Shown here: piece by piece, positions 44,684 through 57,721 of the stretch
Layout of the letters: the number at the start of each line of letters is the position of its first letter
Position numbering within the stretch: position 1 is the stretch's first letter
Assembly (NCBI RefSeq): GCF_963678635.1
Contig: NC_087068.1
Span: 25,918,318-25,982,317, forward strand
Source: Symsagittifera roscoffensis
Taxonomy: Eukaryota > Xenacoelomorpha > Acoela > Convolutidae
Direction: 5' to 3'
Length of the DNA: 64,000 nt
Translations under genes and position numbers: made by a program
Notes under the pieces: model-generated
The model's input: the letters and a program-made list of their open reading frames with translations, nothing else
What the model was told of the DNA's origin: nothing
The model's database searches: none

Positions 44684-47300
44684 ATTGTTTGTAAGGGATT
44701 AAAACTTGATAAATTGTAAATTTCATGGTGCTCTAGGTGTAAGAGCTGTATATCTTGTTGATTAGCGTTTTTGTTTGATTTTTTTGATAGGTGTTATTAA
44801 ATCCGCTAATTTGTGCGTCTAGGAGATTTTTATTATTTGATTTGGAAAAAAATTCCAAAAAATCCAGCGAATAAGATTTTAGCTACGCTAGCTTGTCTAT
44901 TAACTTGTTTGTGTTTTGCGAATGTGTTATAGAGTTCTTTAAGTACTGAAAATAGAAATCCTATAAAGTGGAACGTTGCATATAAGATGATTATTCTTTC
45001 TGAGATATAGTAGAACCATCCTAGAAATGCTGAGAGTTTAAATTTTAATGTGTGAAAAAATAAAGACACTTATTGGTGAAATAAATTAAAGTCTCGAGTT
45101 TTCGGATCCACATGGGACGATGGTACCCAAAAGTTTTGTTTGTTCTGATAATGTGTCTACAGAGTGTCTTTGACTTTTTAAAATACCAATAATTTTTGGT
45201 AGCAGCTTTTGTCTTCAAATACTGAGAGTGGTGAGAATTTATTAGTATATATATAATAGCGAAGGATGTTCCCTTCGTAATCAATAAAATTTGAGCGAAT
45301 TCCTAATAAAATATATCCTTAGTAGGGTATTTTTGGAACTGCTAATGCTAGCGATTGTAAAATTTATGTTCAATCGGGTTCACATAAATGATGTAGTCTT
45401 TCAAGTTTGGATATTGAAGTTTCTTGACAAATTCTACTGATAGTGTAGTCAAATTCATATTAAGATGAACGTCACAGTGAATTGCTCCAATTTATGTATT
45501 AGTCATTAGTGATAATTCTTGTAATCGTTTACTGCCACGATTTTCTGGTACAAGTTTTCCTGCAGTGTTTCCATTATTTGTGTAAAAAATGGCTATTATA
45601 TAGGTGTTTTCATCTTCTCTGTTTTGATTTGGATGTGATATGGGGATTATGAGGGTTTTTTTTCATATTCGACGAGTATTACTGAATACTGTTTGCGAAA
45701 AAAATGGTTTTTGTTTCTTACATGCCCATTCTGTTTCAGGGTATATTTGCAAGCGTGTTATTTTTTTTAATTTATTGTATATTTTTAAATGGGTTTGGAT
45801 TTGATAGTTTTCTATCATTGTGTATATGGTCAAACGGTATGGATTCTATAAACTACTTTTGTGAAATTTTATCATTCAGTCCTGGATTTTAGCAACTTGA
45901 TTTGTGGTTTATCTGTGTTCAGAAAACCAAACAATGGTTGCATGTGCGCGAATTGTGATGTCACAATATCCTTGATCGTTTTGACAAGGTAAGTGGAATC
46001 CTTGATATAGTTTTGTGTCATCTTTTAAATCACGAGTTACTTATTTTTTGCTACTTCAATGAAAAAATTATTTTCTTGGTATCCTGAGTTATTTATATTA
46101 GCCTTGCCATTTGATGGGTCATTTATTCCTAAATGAGGTATCCTGTTTTTATTGTGAATATCATATCTTAGGCGTCCGGGCGCACCGTGATAATTGAAAT
46201 TTTCATCAATCTTGGTTTTTTGCTTATTTGTGTAGTGTTTTTTGTTGGTGATCTTCGCAAGCATATTGGGTTACGAGGAGATCTTGTGGTCATGTTCGGG
46301 CAGAGGGATCTTCATGGTTTGTCAGTTTAAGGTGTACTACGAGGTAAAATTAATTTAATGACAGAAGAATAAAAATATACACGTGTATGATTGTCATGCA
46401 AAAAGGTTGTAGAAGGTTATATAAACTATTGTCTTTTTAGCGTATCCATTGTATTTGTAATTTATTTTTGTGCACATGAATGGAGGACAATAATTGAACA
46501 GTAGTATTTGCTTGAGATAATGGCAAAAAATAATATACTAGGTTGTTTATTTTCACTGTTATTTCACACTTTAGGAAAAAATTTATTGTGAAAGTAAATG
46601 AATGTTGTGTTCTTTAATGTCTTTGTGTATATCTTGTCTATATTTTTATCTTTTTATTGCCCAATTGTCTAGCCGACTACTGTCAAGATGGTGTTCAAAT
46701 AGGGGAAGCATTGCTACGAGTTCCAAGTAAGGAATAGGGGTTTGCTTGTGTTCTGCAATTCCTGATATCTATCGATTAATTGGTTTAGAAAATTTGTCGG
46801 AAAAATAAGTAATGATGATATACTTGTTACTAAAGGTTTGATGGAAGGGAAAGTATTTCTGGTAATCATAAGTTGGTATCTGGGAAATCTCTAGTGGTTC
46901 ATTTATAACGTTCGAATCACTTTGAATAATTGTATAATTGATTCAATGGGGGAGTGTTTGTGAAGAGGTGGTGGCAGGGTGGAGGGATGGTTGAACTGAT
47001 TTTCTCAGACATATGGAGAAATTTTTGTCGGAGTTTGGCCAGCAATTTTGATTTTTGTTTTTGAATATTGTCAATAGTTTTGTTAAAATGAAGGTTCTCG
47101 TTAAGATTCTTCATCAAAGATTATTATTGAAACAATTTCTAGTACAAATACAATTATTGCTTTCTTAAAACATTTATAAAAGGCCAAATTGTGTGAAGCT
47201 ATTAAAGTTAGAAAAATGATGAGAAAAACTCAAAAAAAAAAAATTTGTAATCAATGTATCATTTCGAAAAAACATTTTGATTATCGTTCCTGGTTAGGTT
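44684..47300 (-). pseudogene. Env-like block of retroelement 2, right tandem copy
   Basis: The longer copy. At its C-terminal end, frame 44833-45069 (78 codons) has FLGWFYYISERIIILYA and FIGFLFSVLKELYN and VAKILFAGFFGIF, the same membrane-proximal hydrophobic segments as 25052-25917 in retroelement 1. The N-terminal part (46917-47160) has a hydrophobic segment like that of 31707-31895. Between them are many frameshifts and stops. The order integrase, then this block, then membrane segment, is what supports an env-like label; no receptor-binding or fusion motif was identified. Confidence 0.45.
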
Positions 47301-48420
47301 GTCGTTGGTTTGGGAAAAAGAAAAACAGGTTTAGAGCACGGGTAAAAATTACAAACTGAATCCAAAATTTTATGAAAATGATTATGATGATTTTTAAAAT
47401 GTCACTCAATAAAAATGCCAAAATTTAGGATACTTGGTGAAACTGATGGAAAATTGAACAGTATTGTTTTAAAAATTGGTAAAACTGATTTTGAAGCAAG
47501 CATTCGAAAAGTAATTTGCTTTGCTTTCCAAAGTAATTTTAACTTTGTCAGAGTTATTTCGAATGAGCTCAATTTGTTTATCGATTTTTGATAAGTGGGT
47601 TGGATATGGGGTAGGATGAAGGGGATTTTTGAGTTCTGAGTGTAAGGTTGCTAATTCTTGATTTTCAACGAAATGTTTAGGGGTTCATGTGAAGTCTTTA
47701 AACTGGAAAATGTTAGAAAAAATTTTTTAGGCTAATTAAGTGTTTGTTTTCTGGTGATTTTTGTGATTTAAATGTACTCAATTTTGTTGATTCATGGATT
47801 GGTTGCAAGAAGGGAGTTGAAACATGATACTTTTGTGAGTTTTCAATTATAAGAGTTTTGCATAATTTTGATCTGGAGGTCTTTGAGTTAGAGTTATAGA
47901 TCTAGTTCAAGTTGGTGTTATGTCGGCTAAGAATAGCACTGGTGTTGAATAAAGAATGAGCTGATTTCAAGTGATATGATTAATTGATTGTTGAATGACT
48001 GTTTCTGAGAAAAACAATGAAGACATTTAAACAAAAAGTGGTGAAAAAATGTCTCTTAGGATGGTTTTTCATGTATTTTTTCTTTGAAAACATTTTTTCT
48101 TTGAAAACATTGAGGAGTGTGTCAACTGATCATAAGTTTTATATTATTTTTTCTTGGTAGATTTCGGAGTCGGGATGATTGGCGTTGTTGTGATTTTTTC
48201 TTTTGTTCAGGTATTAGACTTTAACTTTTGACCTACGATTTGTTCTTTGTTTTGTAATGGGATTTTTTGGGTGTTTGTCTGATGTGCTTTTTTTTTACTT
48301 GGTGGTTGTGGTAGCTCATTTGAAAATCAGGTTTTTCCGGATCTCTCTTGATTGGTGATATTTCAACAATATGTAACCGAGTGCAAGAGTAAAATTGTGT
48401 AAGCTCGTAGAGAGCGTATT
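47301..48420 (-). other. Gene-free stretch downstream of integrase, retroelement 2
   Basis: AT-rich, no features recognised beyond short repeats such as TTTTTTCTTTGAAAACATT twice at about 48076-48112. Confidence 0.4.
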
Positions 48421-49400
48421 CTTTTGGGTATTATGGTGAAAGTTTAATTCTATGTTGTTTTAATTTTTTTTAAAATATTGGTCAATGATTTTGTATGTTA
48501 CATCTGCGGTTTTTCCCATAAATTGCAATGGTCTTTTTCTGAGAGGTTGTCGTTTTTTTTTGAAATTCTTTTCCGAGTTGTAAGGTTTGGAATTAAAACA
48601 AATGTCCCATTTTGAGATCTGAAGCTGTTGTAAAGCGTGAATTTATTTGGGGTTGAATGTGCTGCCTTCTGAGTAGTTTTTTTTGCAGTTTTTCGATAAA
48701 TGTCATTGTGTTTTTTGTCTCTATTTAAAAGTAGTTCCTTGTTGGTTCCGAAGCTAGTTTTAAAAATAATGGGTGATGAAAGTGATCATCATCATGAGTT
48801 TCGAGTGCTGATTGATAGCATCTAATCTCTGCTTGGTTATCAATGTCCTTGTGCTTTTTTTGAAGAAGTTGCTGTAAACATTGTTGGTATGCGAGTTTTT
48901 TGGGCAAAATCTTTTCTTTAGGTGGAAATTTATTTGTTGTTGAAAATTGAAGGCTATATGCTAGTGGAAAGAACTTTACATCTGTTGAACATTCAGTTAT
49001 ACATCGGAGGTATTCTTGTAAGGAACTGTTCATACCTTTAACTAGTCCATTTGTCAATGGAGCATGTGAGGTTCTAGGTTTATGTTTGATGTTATTTATA
49101 TGACTTCATGTGATTGTTTGTTGATTATTAAATCCTGTTCCGTTGTCTCCAACTGGGATTTTGGGGCAATCCAAATTTGGTTATCCAATGTTCATAAAGC
49201 GTTGTGTATTCGCAACAAGCATTGCAGTGTGGCATAGGATTTAGTGCTACGTAAGGGGTAAATGCGTCTACAATGAATACTTTGTATGAATATAATTCAG
49301 AGCATGGTAAAAATCTTTGGAATTGAATGAGATTCTGTGATTGAAATATGAGCTTTGTTTTTTAAAATCTTGTTTTTCTGCATTTGTCTTTGATTTGAAA
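48421..49400 (-). pseudogene. Integrase core and C-terminal region, retroelement 2
   Basis: Broken frames contain VDAFTPYVALNPMPHCNACC (first Asp, about 49230-49290), a GDNGT second-Asp element (about 49135-49160), and NGLVKGMNSSLQEYLRC at about 49010-49057, where the catalytic Glu is Lys. Frame 48725-49057 continues with FPLAYSLQFS. A GPF module is not clearly readable, although a basic KKRIS-type stretch is present near 48560. Homologous to 32577-33740, without its internal duplication. Confidence 0.65.
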
Positions 49401-49409
49401 TTTATTTAT

Positions 49410-49607
49410 TTATTTACAGATAAGACAGGCATTGCAAATACCATTTGTTTTTAGGGAGTGAGATGTGTAACTTGCTACTAATTTGGAACTGAAATGAAAA
49501 TAGAGTACTTTCGTATTTGTGTAAAGATGTTCGTATATATTGATGTTTGCGTTTATTGTAGTGTTGCTAAAGTTTCGAAAATTTCTGAGTATTGTTTGGT
49601 TTTCCAA
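49410..49607 (-). pseudogene. Integrase zinc-binding region, retroelement 2 (damaged)
   Basis: 65 codons ending SHSLKTNGICNACLICK. The C-x2-C pair survives, but the segment between the His pair and the cysteines is deleted compared with 33793-33993. Confidence 0.5.
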
Positions 49608-50299
49608 GATAGTGATATATTCTTTTGGGGTTTAGTTTTGTGATTGTGCCAAGATTTCACTTGGCGCGTTAGAGGGTCAAGTTTTTGGTATTTCTTGAGC
49701 GAGTCAGTTGTTAACATGAATTTGCATGTCAAGAAGACGTTTTGAACTTCTTGACGTGATAAATTAAAGTTACATATCTATTGGGTTTTTTAAATCAAAT
49801 ATTTTGTTCATGGTACGTTTTTTGTTCGTGTCTAATGTTCCTGCTAAATTGATGGCATCTATGAAACCTTCATTTTTTTATATTGGGAATAATTTATTGA
49901 GTTTTGGGCTTAGTTCATGTAGTTTTAATTGTAAATTGTTTTTTATCCCTGATGAATATTATATAGGTTTGAATGAATTTTTTCCCAATAAGTCAACTTT
50001 TTAGTATTTGCTTTGGCAATCTAAATCAACCGGAAAGTGTTCTAGGTGATTTTATTTTTTAATGGGGTCAATTTTCACTGCGTTTTCGCAATCTAATTAT
50101 GGTAAAATTTGTCTTTTACGAAAAACAATTTTGTATTTTTTGATATTTTTGCAGTTGTTTTTCGTGTAAGTGTAAGTAGTTCTGGTGCTGTTTTTCTACT
50201 AAAAAGTTTGGAAACTTCCTTATAGTTAGTTGCAATCTATATATTCTATGGTTAGGAATAGATTTTAGTGTAAAGAGGAAAAAAATGGATTAATGATTT

Positions 50300-51420
50300 G
50301 TAAATAAAACTGTTGGATGTTTTGATCCAAGAGGTAACAATTAATATTAGGTTAATGTATAATTTATAGCTGAATTCACTTGATGAATGTAGAGAGTCAG
50401 AGTTCTACTTGTTTGATAAGTCTTGAATTTGTTGACATTAAGTTCATTTTGTTAGTGGTTTCTTCAGTTCCAAAATTGGATGCGTGGCACGTTGCATAAA
50501 ACAGTTAATTTGGATCTGGGATAGTGATTGATATTTGTTCATTTAAAACTGTTTTTGTTTCATCAGAATTTTTTTGATGTTCTAGGTTCCATTCAAAATT
50601 GCTCTGTTGACGCAGTATCTTGGAAAAAGCCTGAGGTACAATTGGGTTATTTAAACATCTTTGCTTAGTAAGTTCAATATTCCAAGGAATTCTTGTATTT
50701 TATTTTGTAGACGTTGATTGAAGTTTTAAAAATGCGTCTTTTCGTGATCTTAAGGGTTTAATTGTGTTTCCGTCTATCATTTGTCCCAGAAACCTAACAC
50801 GGGTCAGAAAAAATGTAATTTATCTAGAGCTGCTTTCGTATTTTCGTTTGACAAAAAGTGGTGATTTTAATCTAAAACTAAGAAAATGTCCATTTTTCTT
50901 CGTGTTTGTATGATAAAATCATCAAGATATGTGAGTAAGTTTTTACTTAAAATCAGTAGTACTTAAGATCAGTAGTCAAACCTGCTGGCCCTATCGAGAT
51001 GCCATCGAATAATCTATCAATTTCATACTGTTGGTTTCCAGTGACAAATTGCGTTAAGCAGCGTGATTGTTCTTCTAACAGCAGTTGGTTATATGCAATG
51101 TTCACATCTGCTGTTTTGTAAAATTATCCGTTTATTTTTGTGAGAATTACTTGTAACGGTTTTATTCGTCAATTAAAAAGATGAGATATATATCGTGCAT
51201 CTAAAACTATTTTGAGAGATTCGTCTTTTGCGAGAGTAATGACCGGGTTTATAAATGTATTCACTTTGTGTTTTTGTTGTTTTTGGCTGGCGAAATAATT
51301 TCGTTTTCTTTTTAAGAAAATCTAGAAGTCTGTTTACCTTGAGTTGTAAAATTATTGGAAACATGCGTGCGCGTTATTTTTGAAAATTTCAGCGAGTTTA
51401 AGCGGAAGATATAGCGGTGA
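50300..51420 (-). pseudogene. Reverse transcriptase, copy I, retroelement 2
   Basis: KVNRLLDFLKKK (about 51300-51340) and LKIVLDARY-like palm residues, then THYLDD-type box as TYLDDFIIQT with YLDD coded at 50918-50929, then FFLTRVRFLGQMIDGNTIKP (thumb, about 50770-50830). The YxDD Asps are intact but several stops and frameshifts interrupt the frame. Gypsy-type thumb motif F-L-G-x-x-I supports the class. Confidence 0.75.
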
Positions 51421-52309
51421 ATGTCTTTTAACGACATCAAATTTTGATGTTGCATGTACTATGCGTTACTTTAATAATAAATCTATTATTATTTGGAACA
51501 CTTTTTGATTTATTTGAGGGTTGTATTGAAAAGTTTTGTTGTTCATTTGTGTATTTCGAAATTTTAAATGTAGAATGGAAATGAGGGGGTTTTGTGAAAA
51601 AACAGAGTTTCGTTTCGATTCATTTGTGATAATATCAATTTATATTTCTTCTTTTAGTGCTGTAGATTGACAGTTATACAAAAGGTTTAAAACATTATTA
51701 ACACCTATATGCTTTTTCTTGAGTAGGAAGTACTATCGCGTTGGTTTCGCAATGTCCTAATAGTCCTGAAGGAAGTGTGATTTTTTGTGGAGAGTTTTTG
51801 TATATGTGTAAAGCGATTACGTATGTTTTTGTGTTTTTTTTGCAAATTTTATTGATGACATTGGTAGTGCAACTTGTTAATTGGTATGAATTAAGGGTCA
51901 GATCTGTTTAGTTAAGGCGTGTTTTGATCAGTTTTATATTGATGGACTTGGTTAATTGCCATATCATATGCATCTCCAGTTAGCAGGTTTGAATGTTTAC
52001 GTTGTTGGTTGAAAGTGGGATGAAATTTTGAAAAGAGTGGAGGCTGTTCATTAAACCTAAGGAAAAACGTTAAAATACATTATTTGTTATTGTGTTTTTT
52101 GTTTGATTTGTAATGTACTATTATGGATAAAAATTTCTGGTATTTTTTTAGTACTAAATGGTTTTTGTACTATTTTAGGTATACTTTCTGTAAATTGAAA
52201 TGTTTGGTTGAAAGCTTTCAGCAAAAGTTTATTCTGTTCCATCGTTTCTATTGGCATGAAGATAAGTGACTTTTGCAGTAGCTTGTGCCTTGTGCTGTGG
52301 CTAGTTTTT

Positions 52310-52420
52310 TTGAACATTTGGAAAATGGAACTTTAGCATCTAACGAATGGTTTTCATTCCATATACTAACGTTAATAATGTTTGCTTCTGCTCCTGAATC
52401 TATTAAAAAATTTTACAAGG
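52310..52420 (-). pseudogene. Aspartic protease active-site segment, copy I, retroelement 2
   Basis: IDSGAEANIINVSIWNEN coded around 52350-52403: the D-S/T-G-A triad with the following hydrophobic strand, intact in this copy. The flanking LATAQGTSY segment resembles the flap-proximal region of retropepsins. Confidence 0.7.
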
Positions 52421-52860
52421 TCTGGTGGTTGAAAATTGATTCTTTGGGCTTTCTAAAAGAAATGGTGTTACTCAAATTTTTCTCTAGGTGGAAGTGTTTT
52501 TGGTATTGTTTTTTGGTATATATTGTTCAATTTTATTTGAATGTCAACCATATGGGGGTTTTAATTTATTTTGGTTGTTTGATTTATGCTAGGTTCATTA
52601 TATTTTGAATAAGGATTTTGATTTTGGTAACGGTCAGAATTGGTGGGGGTTCTATATTCGTGTTCTTTTTTTAATAATTTAATAGTTATTGTGCCTTCGT
52701 TTTTACTTAGGTCATCTGTGCATTCACAGTATATATATGATTAAATTGCATTTCTTAATGTTCTGTTTGATCTGTTCCGGATGGGCTGGAGTCGTTTCTT
52801 TGTAGTTTGTGCTCGATTTATCTGTCGTTGATGTTTAAGTGTACTCTATCTATAGGTTTT

Positions 52861-53353
52861 CTACTTCCATAGTAGGTTTATAAGATTTTTGTCTATCTGA
52901 ATTTTGTGAATGATTTCGATGTGGTCATTGAGAACATTTTCATGATTTATTTTGTTAGCTACTATTAGAAGTAGTGTGTAGGTAGATTCTGGGCCTATAT
53001 TTAATAATAGGTTAGCTATAACAACATTTACGTAATTTTCTACTGAATCTTCAAAATCTTTTCCTGTGAAAACTTTCAATGGTTTGTTTGATGTTAGAGA
53101 TGATCCAGCCATAAATTATCAATTCATCGTCATTTGGATTGATTCTGCGAAATTTGTGAAATGATTTTTGGTAGTTTGATGTTGTTGTAAATAGTACGGT
53201 ACTGGAATTTCTTTTCTCATTGAGCCGGGTTAGTAGCCTTGGGTATTCATTAGTTTTTATGATTGTATGTTTTTCTCTGGTTGCATGAAAAATGTTTTGT
53301 AAGACATTGGTGTTGTGGCTGCTGTGGTCTTTGTGAATTCGTGTAGGCTTCAA
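52861..53353 (-). pseudogene. Gag start, copy I, retroelement 2 (deleted)
   Basis: Frame 52861-53112 begins MAGSSLTSNKPLKVFTGKDF and continues EDSVENYVNVVIANLLLNIG, the capsid N-terminus, then passes through the deletion junction into linker sequence (NKINHENVLNDHIEIIHKIQ). The upstream overlapping frame 53051-53353 is the pre-gag side in another frame. Confidence 0.6.
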
Positions 53354-53657
53354 AAATATGTTTTTGAAAGTTATCGTCTTTTTAACCTATTTCTTCTATT
53401 GTTGTTTTCAGTGATTTGCATCAAACTGTTGTTGATTTTGATGAAAGTATGCTTGTTTTTGTGAACTATGTGCGTAGTTTCTTTTGAAGTGTCTGTTATT
53501 TGTTTTTTTTTTTACTTTGCTTAAAAAATGGGTCCTTTTCCTTGCAATCTGTTGGAGATTCTTTCTTAACAGTTAAACTTACAGATTGTAGAGCTTTAGA
53601 TACTTGCTGAATTTGAAATTGTACATGAGGTTGGTTCTGTTATAAGAAATGGTCGTG

Positions 53658-53963
53658 CTAGTTGATTGCTGTTATATATTTTTTTTTATTTGAAAAATTG
53701 TTTGGATTTGTAACCTTCGGTTTAATAATTGGACGTTTTTTATTATTAGTCTTTCTATTTAGAAAGCATTTGCGCATTTTTTGGACCAACGGTTGGATAA
53801 GTTTTTGATTGTAATGTTCTTGGTGGAAACGGAATGTTTTTTTTTGGTTGAATGGTGTTTTGATCGTTGGATGTATAAGCGAAAGTTTTTGTTGTGTTTT
53901 TAATTGTGAATTGTTTTTTATCCATGATGAAAATTGTATAGGTTTAAATGAATCTTTTTCCAA
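53658..53963 (-). pseudogene. Chimeric frame across the gag-pol duplication junction
   Basis: 101 codons. The first ~22 (MEKDSFKPIQFSSWIKNNSQ) match the pol segment also found at about 49935-49990. From TQQKLSLIHPT onward it matches the pre-gag region at 59090 and the gag-proximal basic stretch. The switch, at about 53895-53905, is the breakpoint of the tandem duplication and is in frame. Confidence 0.65.
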
Positions 53964-54649
53964 TAAATCAACTTTGTATTAATTGCTTTGGCAATTTCAA
54001 TCAAACGGAAAGTGTTCTAGGTGATTTTTTTGTTTTTCAATGTGATCAATTTTCAGTGCGTTTTTGAAATCTGTTTGTGTTGATATTTTTTTTTTGCGAA
54101 AAACGATTTGGCTTTTGTTTTTGATATTTCTGCAGTTGTTTTTCGTGTAAGTGTAAGTAGTTCTGGTGCTGTATTTCTACTAAGAAGTTTGGAAACTTCC
54201 TAATAATTAATTGCAATCTATATACTCTATGGTTAGGATTAGATTTTTGTGTAAAGAGGAAAATAATGGGTTAATGATTGGTAAATAAGACTGTTGGATG
54301 TTTTGATCCAAGGGTTAAAATTTCATATTCGGTTAATGTATATTTTATAGCTGAATTTTCTTGTTGAATGTAAAGAGTCAGAGTTCTACTTGTGTGAAAA
54401 GTTTGGAATTTGCAGACATTAAGTTCACTTTGTTAGTGATTTGATGTGATTGCAAAAGCGCTGCCCCAGTTCCAAAATTGGATGCGTGGCCCATTGCATA
54501 AACCGGTTAGTTTGGATCTGGGATAGTGGTTGATATTTGTTCAGTTAAAACTGTTTTTCTTTCATCAGAACGTTTTTGATGTTTCAGGATCTATTCAAAG
54601 TTGCTCTGTTGACGCAGTATCTTAGAAAAAGGGCTGAAGTTTAGGTGCG

Positions 54650-55460
54650 TTATCTAAACATCTTTGCTTGGTAAGTTTAACATTCCAAGGAATTCTTGTA
54701 TTTTTTTAGACGTTTGTTGAAGATTTAAAAGTGCGTCTTTTCTTGATCTTAAGGTTTAATTGTGTTTCCTTCTATCATTCGTCCAAGAAACTTAACACGG
54801 ATGAGAAAAAATGTGAACTATCCAGAGCTGCCTTCATATTTTCATTTGACATAAAGTGGTAATTTTAATCTACAACTATGAAAATGTCCTGTTTTCTTCG
54901 TGTTTTTATGATTCCATCATCAAGATATGTGATTACGTTTTTACTTAAGATCAGTAGTACTTAATATCAGTAGTCAAAGCTGCTGGTCCTATTGAGAAGC
55001 CATCGAATAATCTATCAATTCCATACTTTTGGTTTCCAGTGAGAAATTGCGTTAGGCAGCGTGTTTGTTCTTCTAATAGCAGTTGTTTATATGCAATGTT
55101 CACATTTGCTGTTTTGTAAAAATATCCGTTTGTTTTTGTGAAAATTACTTGTAATGGTTTTATAGGCCAATTGCATTTTGATTAATCAATTAAAGAGATG
55201 AGATATCAAGCATCTAAAACTATTTTGAGAGATTCGTCTTTTGCGAGAATAATGACCTGGTTTATAAATGTATTCCCTTTGGAATGTTGTTGTTTTAGGC
55301 TGGCGAGATAACATCGTTTTCTTTTCAAGAAAATCTAGAAGTCTGTTTACCTTGACTTGTAAAAGTATTGGAAACTTGCGTGCGCGTTAATTTTTGAAAA
55401 TTTCGCCGGGTTTAAGTGGAAGGTATAGTGGTGAATGTATTTTAACGACATCAAATTTTG
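54650..55460 (-). pseudogene. Reverse transcriptase, copy II, retroelement 2
   Basis: TYLDDGIIKT with YLDD coded at 54916-54927; thumb RVKFLGRMIEGNTIKP at about 54760-54815. Palm N-terminal residues lie near 55200-55350. Stops interrupt several segments. Same layout as copy I. Confidence 0.75.
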
Positions 55461-56319
55461 ATGTTGCATATACCAGGCGTTACTTTAATAATAAATCTAT
55501 TAGTATTTGAAACTCTTGTTGATTTATTTGAGGGTTGGATGTTAAAAAATTTTGTTTTCCTTTTGTGTATTTCAAAGTTTTAAATATAGGTTGGAAATGA
55601 GGGGATTTTGTGGAAAATGGAGTTTCGTTTCGATTCATTTAAGATATTATTAATTGTTATTTCTTCTTTTAGTACTGTAGATTGACAGTTATATAAAAAA
55701 TTTAAAACATTATTAACACCCATATGCTTTTTCTTGAGTAGGAAATAATATCGCGTTGGTTTCACAATAGCCTAATAGTCCTAAAGGAAGTGTGATTTTG
55801 TGTGGAGAGTTTTTGTATATGTTAAATGCGATTACGTCTGTTTTTGTGTTTTTTTTGCAAATTTTATGGATGACATTGGTAGTGCAACTTGTGAATTGGT
55901 CTGAATTAAGGGTCAGATCTGTTTAGTTAAGGCGTGTTTTGATCACTTTTATATTGATGGACTTGTTTGATTGCCATATCATTTGCATGTCCAGTTAGCA
56001 GGTTTAAATGTTTACGTTGTTGGTTGAAAGTGGGATAAAATTTTAAAAAGACTGGAGGCTGCTCATTAAACCTAAGGAAAAACGTTAAAATACATTATTT
56101 GTAAATGTGTTTTTTTGTTTGATTTGTAATGTACTATTATGGATAAAAATTTCTGGTATTTTTTTAGTACTAAATGGTTTTTGTACTATTTTAGGTATAA
56201 TTTCTGTAAAATGATATGTTTGGTTGAAAGCTTTCCTTAAAAATTTTATTGTGTTCCATCGTTTCTGTTGGTATGAAGATAAGTGAATTTTGCAGTAGCT
56301 TTTGCTTTGTGCTGTGGCT

Positions 56320-56440
56320 AGTTTTCTTGAACTTTTGGAAAGTGGAATTTTAGCATCTAAAGAATGGTTTTCATTCCATATAATAACGTTAATAATGTTT
56401 GCTTCTGCTCCTGAATCTATTAAAACATATTACAAGGTCT
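56320..56440 (-). pseudogene. Aspartic protease active-site segment, copy II, retroelement 2
   Basis: IDSGAEANIINVIIWNENHS coded around 56365-56421; triad intact. Followed on the coding strand by LATAQSKSY and a longer open stretch than in copy I. Confidence 0.7.
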
Positions 56441-56883
56441 GGTGGTTGAAAATGGATTCTTTGGGTTTTCTAAAGGAAGTAGGGTTGCTCAAGTTTTTCT
56501 CTAGGTGGACGTGTTTTTGGTATTGTTTCTTGATATAAATTGTTCAGTTTTGTTTGATTGTCAACCATAAGTGGGATATAATTCATTTTTGTTGTTTGAT
56601 TTTTGCTAGGTTCATTCAAATTTGAATATGGATTTTGATTTTGGTAACGGTCAGAATTGGTTGGGGTTTTATATTCTTGATCTATTTTTATTAATTCAAT
56701 AGTTGTTGCTCTTTGGTTTTTACTTATATCATCTGTGCATTCACAGTATATATATGATTAAGTTGCATTTCTAAAGGTTCTGTGTTATCTGTTGGGTGGG
56801 TCTGGAGTCGTTTCATTTGTAGTTTGTACTCGATTTATCTGTCGTTGATGTTTAAGTGTACTCTTTCTATATGTGTACTACTT

Positions 56884-57600
56884 CTATAGTAGGTGTATAA
56901 TATTTTTGTCTATCTGAATATTGTGAATTATTTCGATGTGGTGATTGAGAACAATTTCGTGATATATTTTATTAGCTACTATTTTTAGGTCTAGAGTTAT
57001 TGGAGTTTTCATCAGATCTGTTGTTATAGTTTCTATTATATGGTATGTTATTTGAGTAGTTCCGGGATCTTTTATTTGAGTAATTCCGATTGCGATCAAT
57101 TGAATAATTTCTATTCTGGTTGTTCGAAGGGTGTTTTGAGCGGTCGTTTGAATAATATCGGTTTTGATTATTTGAACGTGATCATTTTCTATAATAATTA
57201 GAATAACAACTCCTATTACAGTTAGATAATGAATAATTGTTTCTGTAATGATTGTTCTGACTATTTGATCGACTATATCTATTTTGAGAATATTTTTGTG
57301 ATTTTCGTCTCCGTTGGGATTGTCCACGAAAATTGTTGGAATATGGTGATTGATATTACTATAACTAGGTGTGAGTGGTGTTCTGGAACTCTTTTTACTT
57401 TGAATTTTTGTATTTGGTAAGTTTCGATCTTTTTTCATGTATTGGTAAAATTATCTATTCGGCTCTGTATGTTTTTGTGGCCGGTTTGACTTATCTGGTT
57501 GTTTTTGTCTGCATTCGGCATTTTTATTTCCGTACCTGCGGCAATAGGTAAACAATTTTTGAATGAGGTTTTTCCTTAAAAATTGGGATTCTTTTCATGT
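56884..57600 (-). pseudogene. Gag zinc knuckle and repeat-rich linker, copy II, retroelement 2
   Basis: YCRRYGNKNAECRQKQ at about 57520-57560 is a C-x2-C-x4-H-x4-C knuckle with its first Cys (Phe) and its His (Asn) replaced. The following 184-codon frame (57438-56884, start MKKDRNLPNTKIQSKKSSRT) has an Ile/Thr-rich second half that is probably out of frame. In another frame the same DNA encodes N-Y-S-N-N/D-R-N units repeated about every 18-21 bp (57000-57240), matching the N/R/S/Y-rich linker of retroelement 1. The repeat is visible as ATTTGAATAAT-like units in the plus strand. Confidence 0.6.
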
Positions 57601-57721
57601 GTGTTTCGAATTTGAGTGATTTTTTTTTGCTAAATCGTTATCGTAATCTTGGATGTGGTTTATATGTGACGTAGTTGTCTGATTAATTTGGCGTATTGTA
57701 ACTTGAAAATTTCTGTTTCTT

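Larger units (their letters stand above)
49930..53895 (-). repeat. Gag-pol tandem copy I of retroelement 2 (about 4.0 kb, internally deleted)
   Basis: Parallel to 53905-59080. Landmarks GTGTTCTAGGTGATTTT, YLDD box, DSGAEA box and AGTGATTTGCAT recur in the same order. Offsets grow from about 3980 bp at the left to about 5190 bp at the right because copy I lacks ~1.2 kb (joined at about 52965, where copy II has the linker, zinc knuckle and most of the capsid). By eye the copies differ by roughly 10%, so the duplication is old. Confidence 0.8.
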
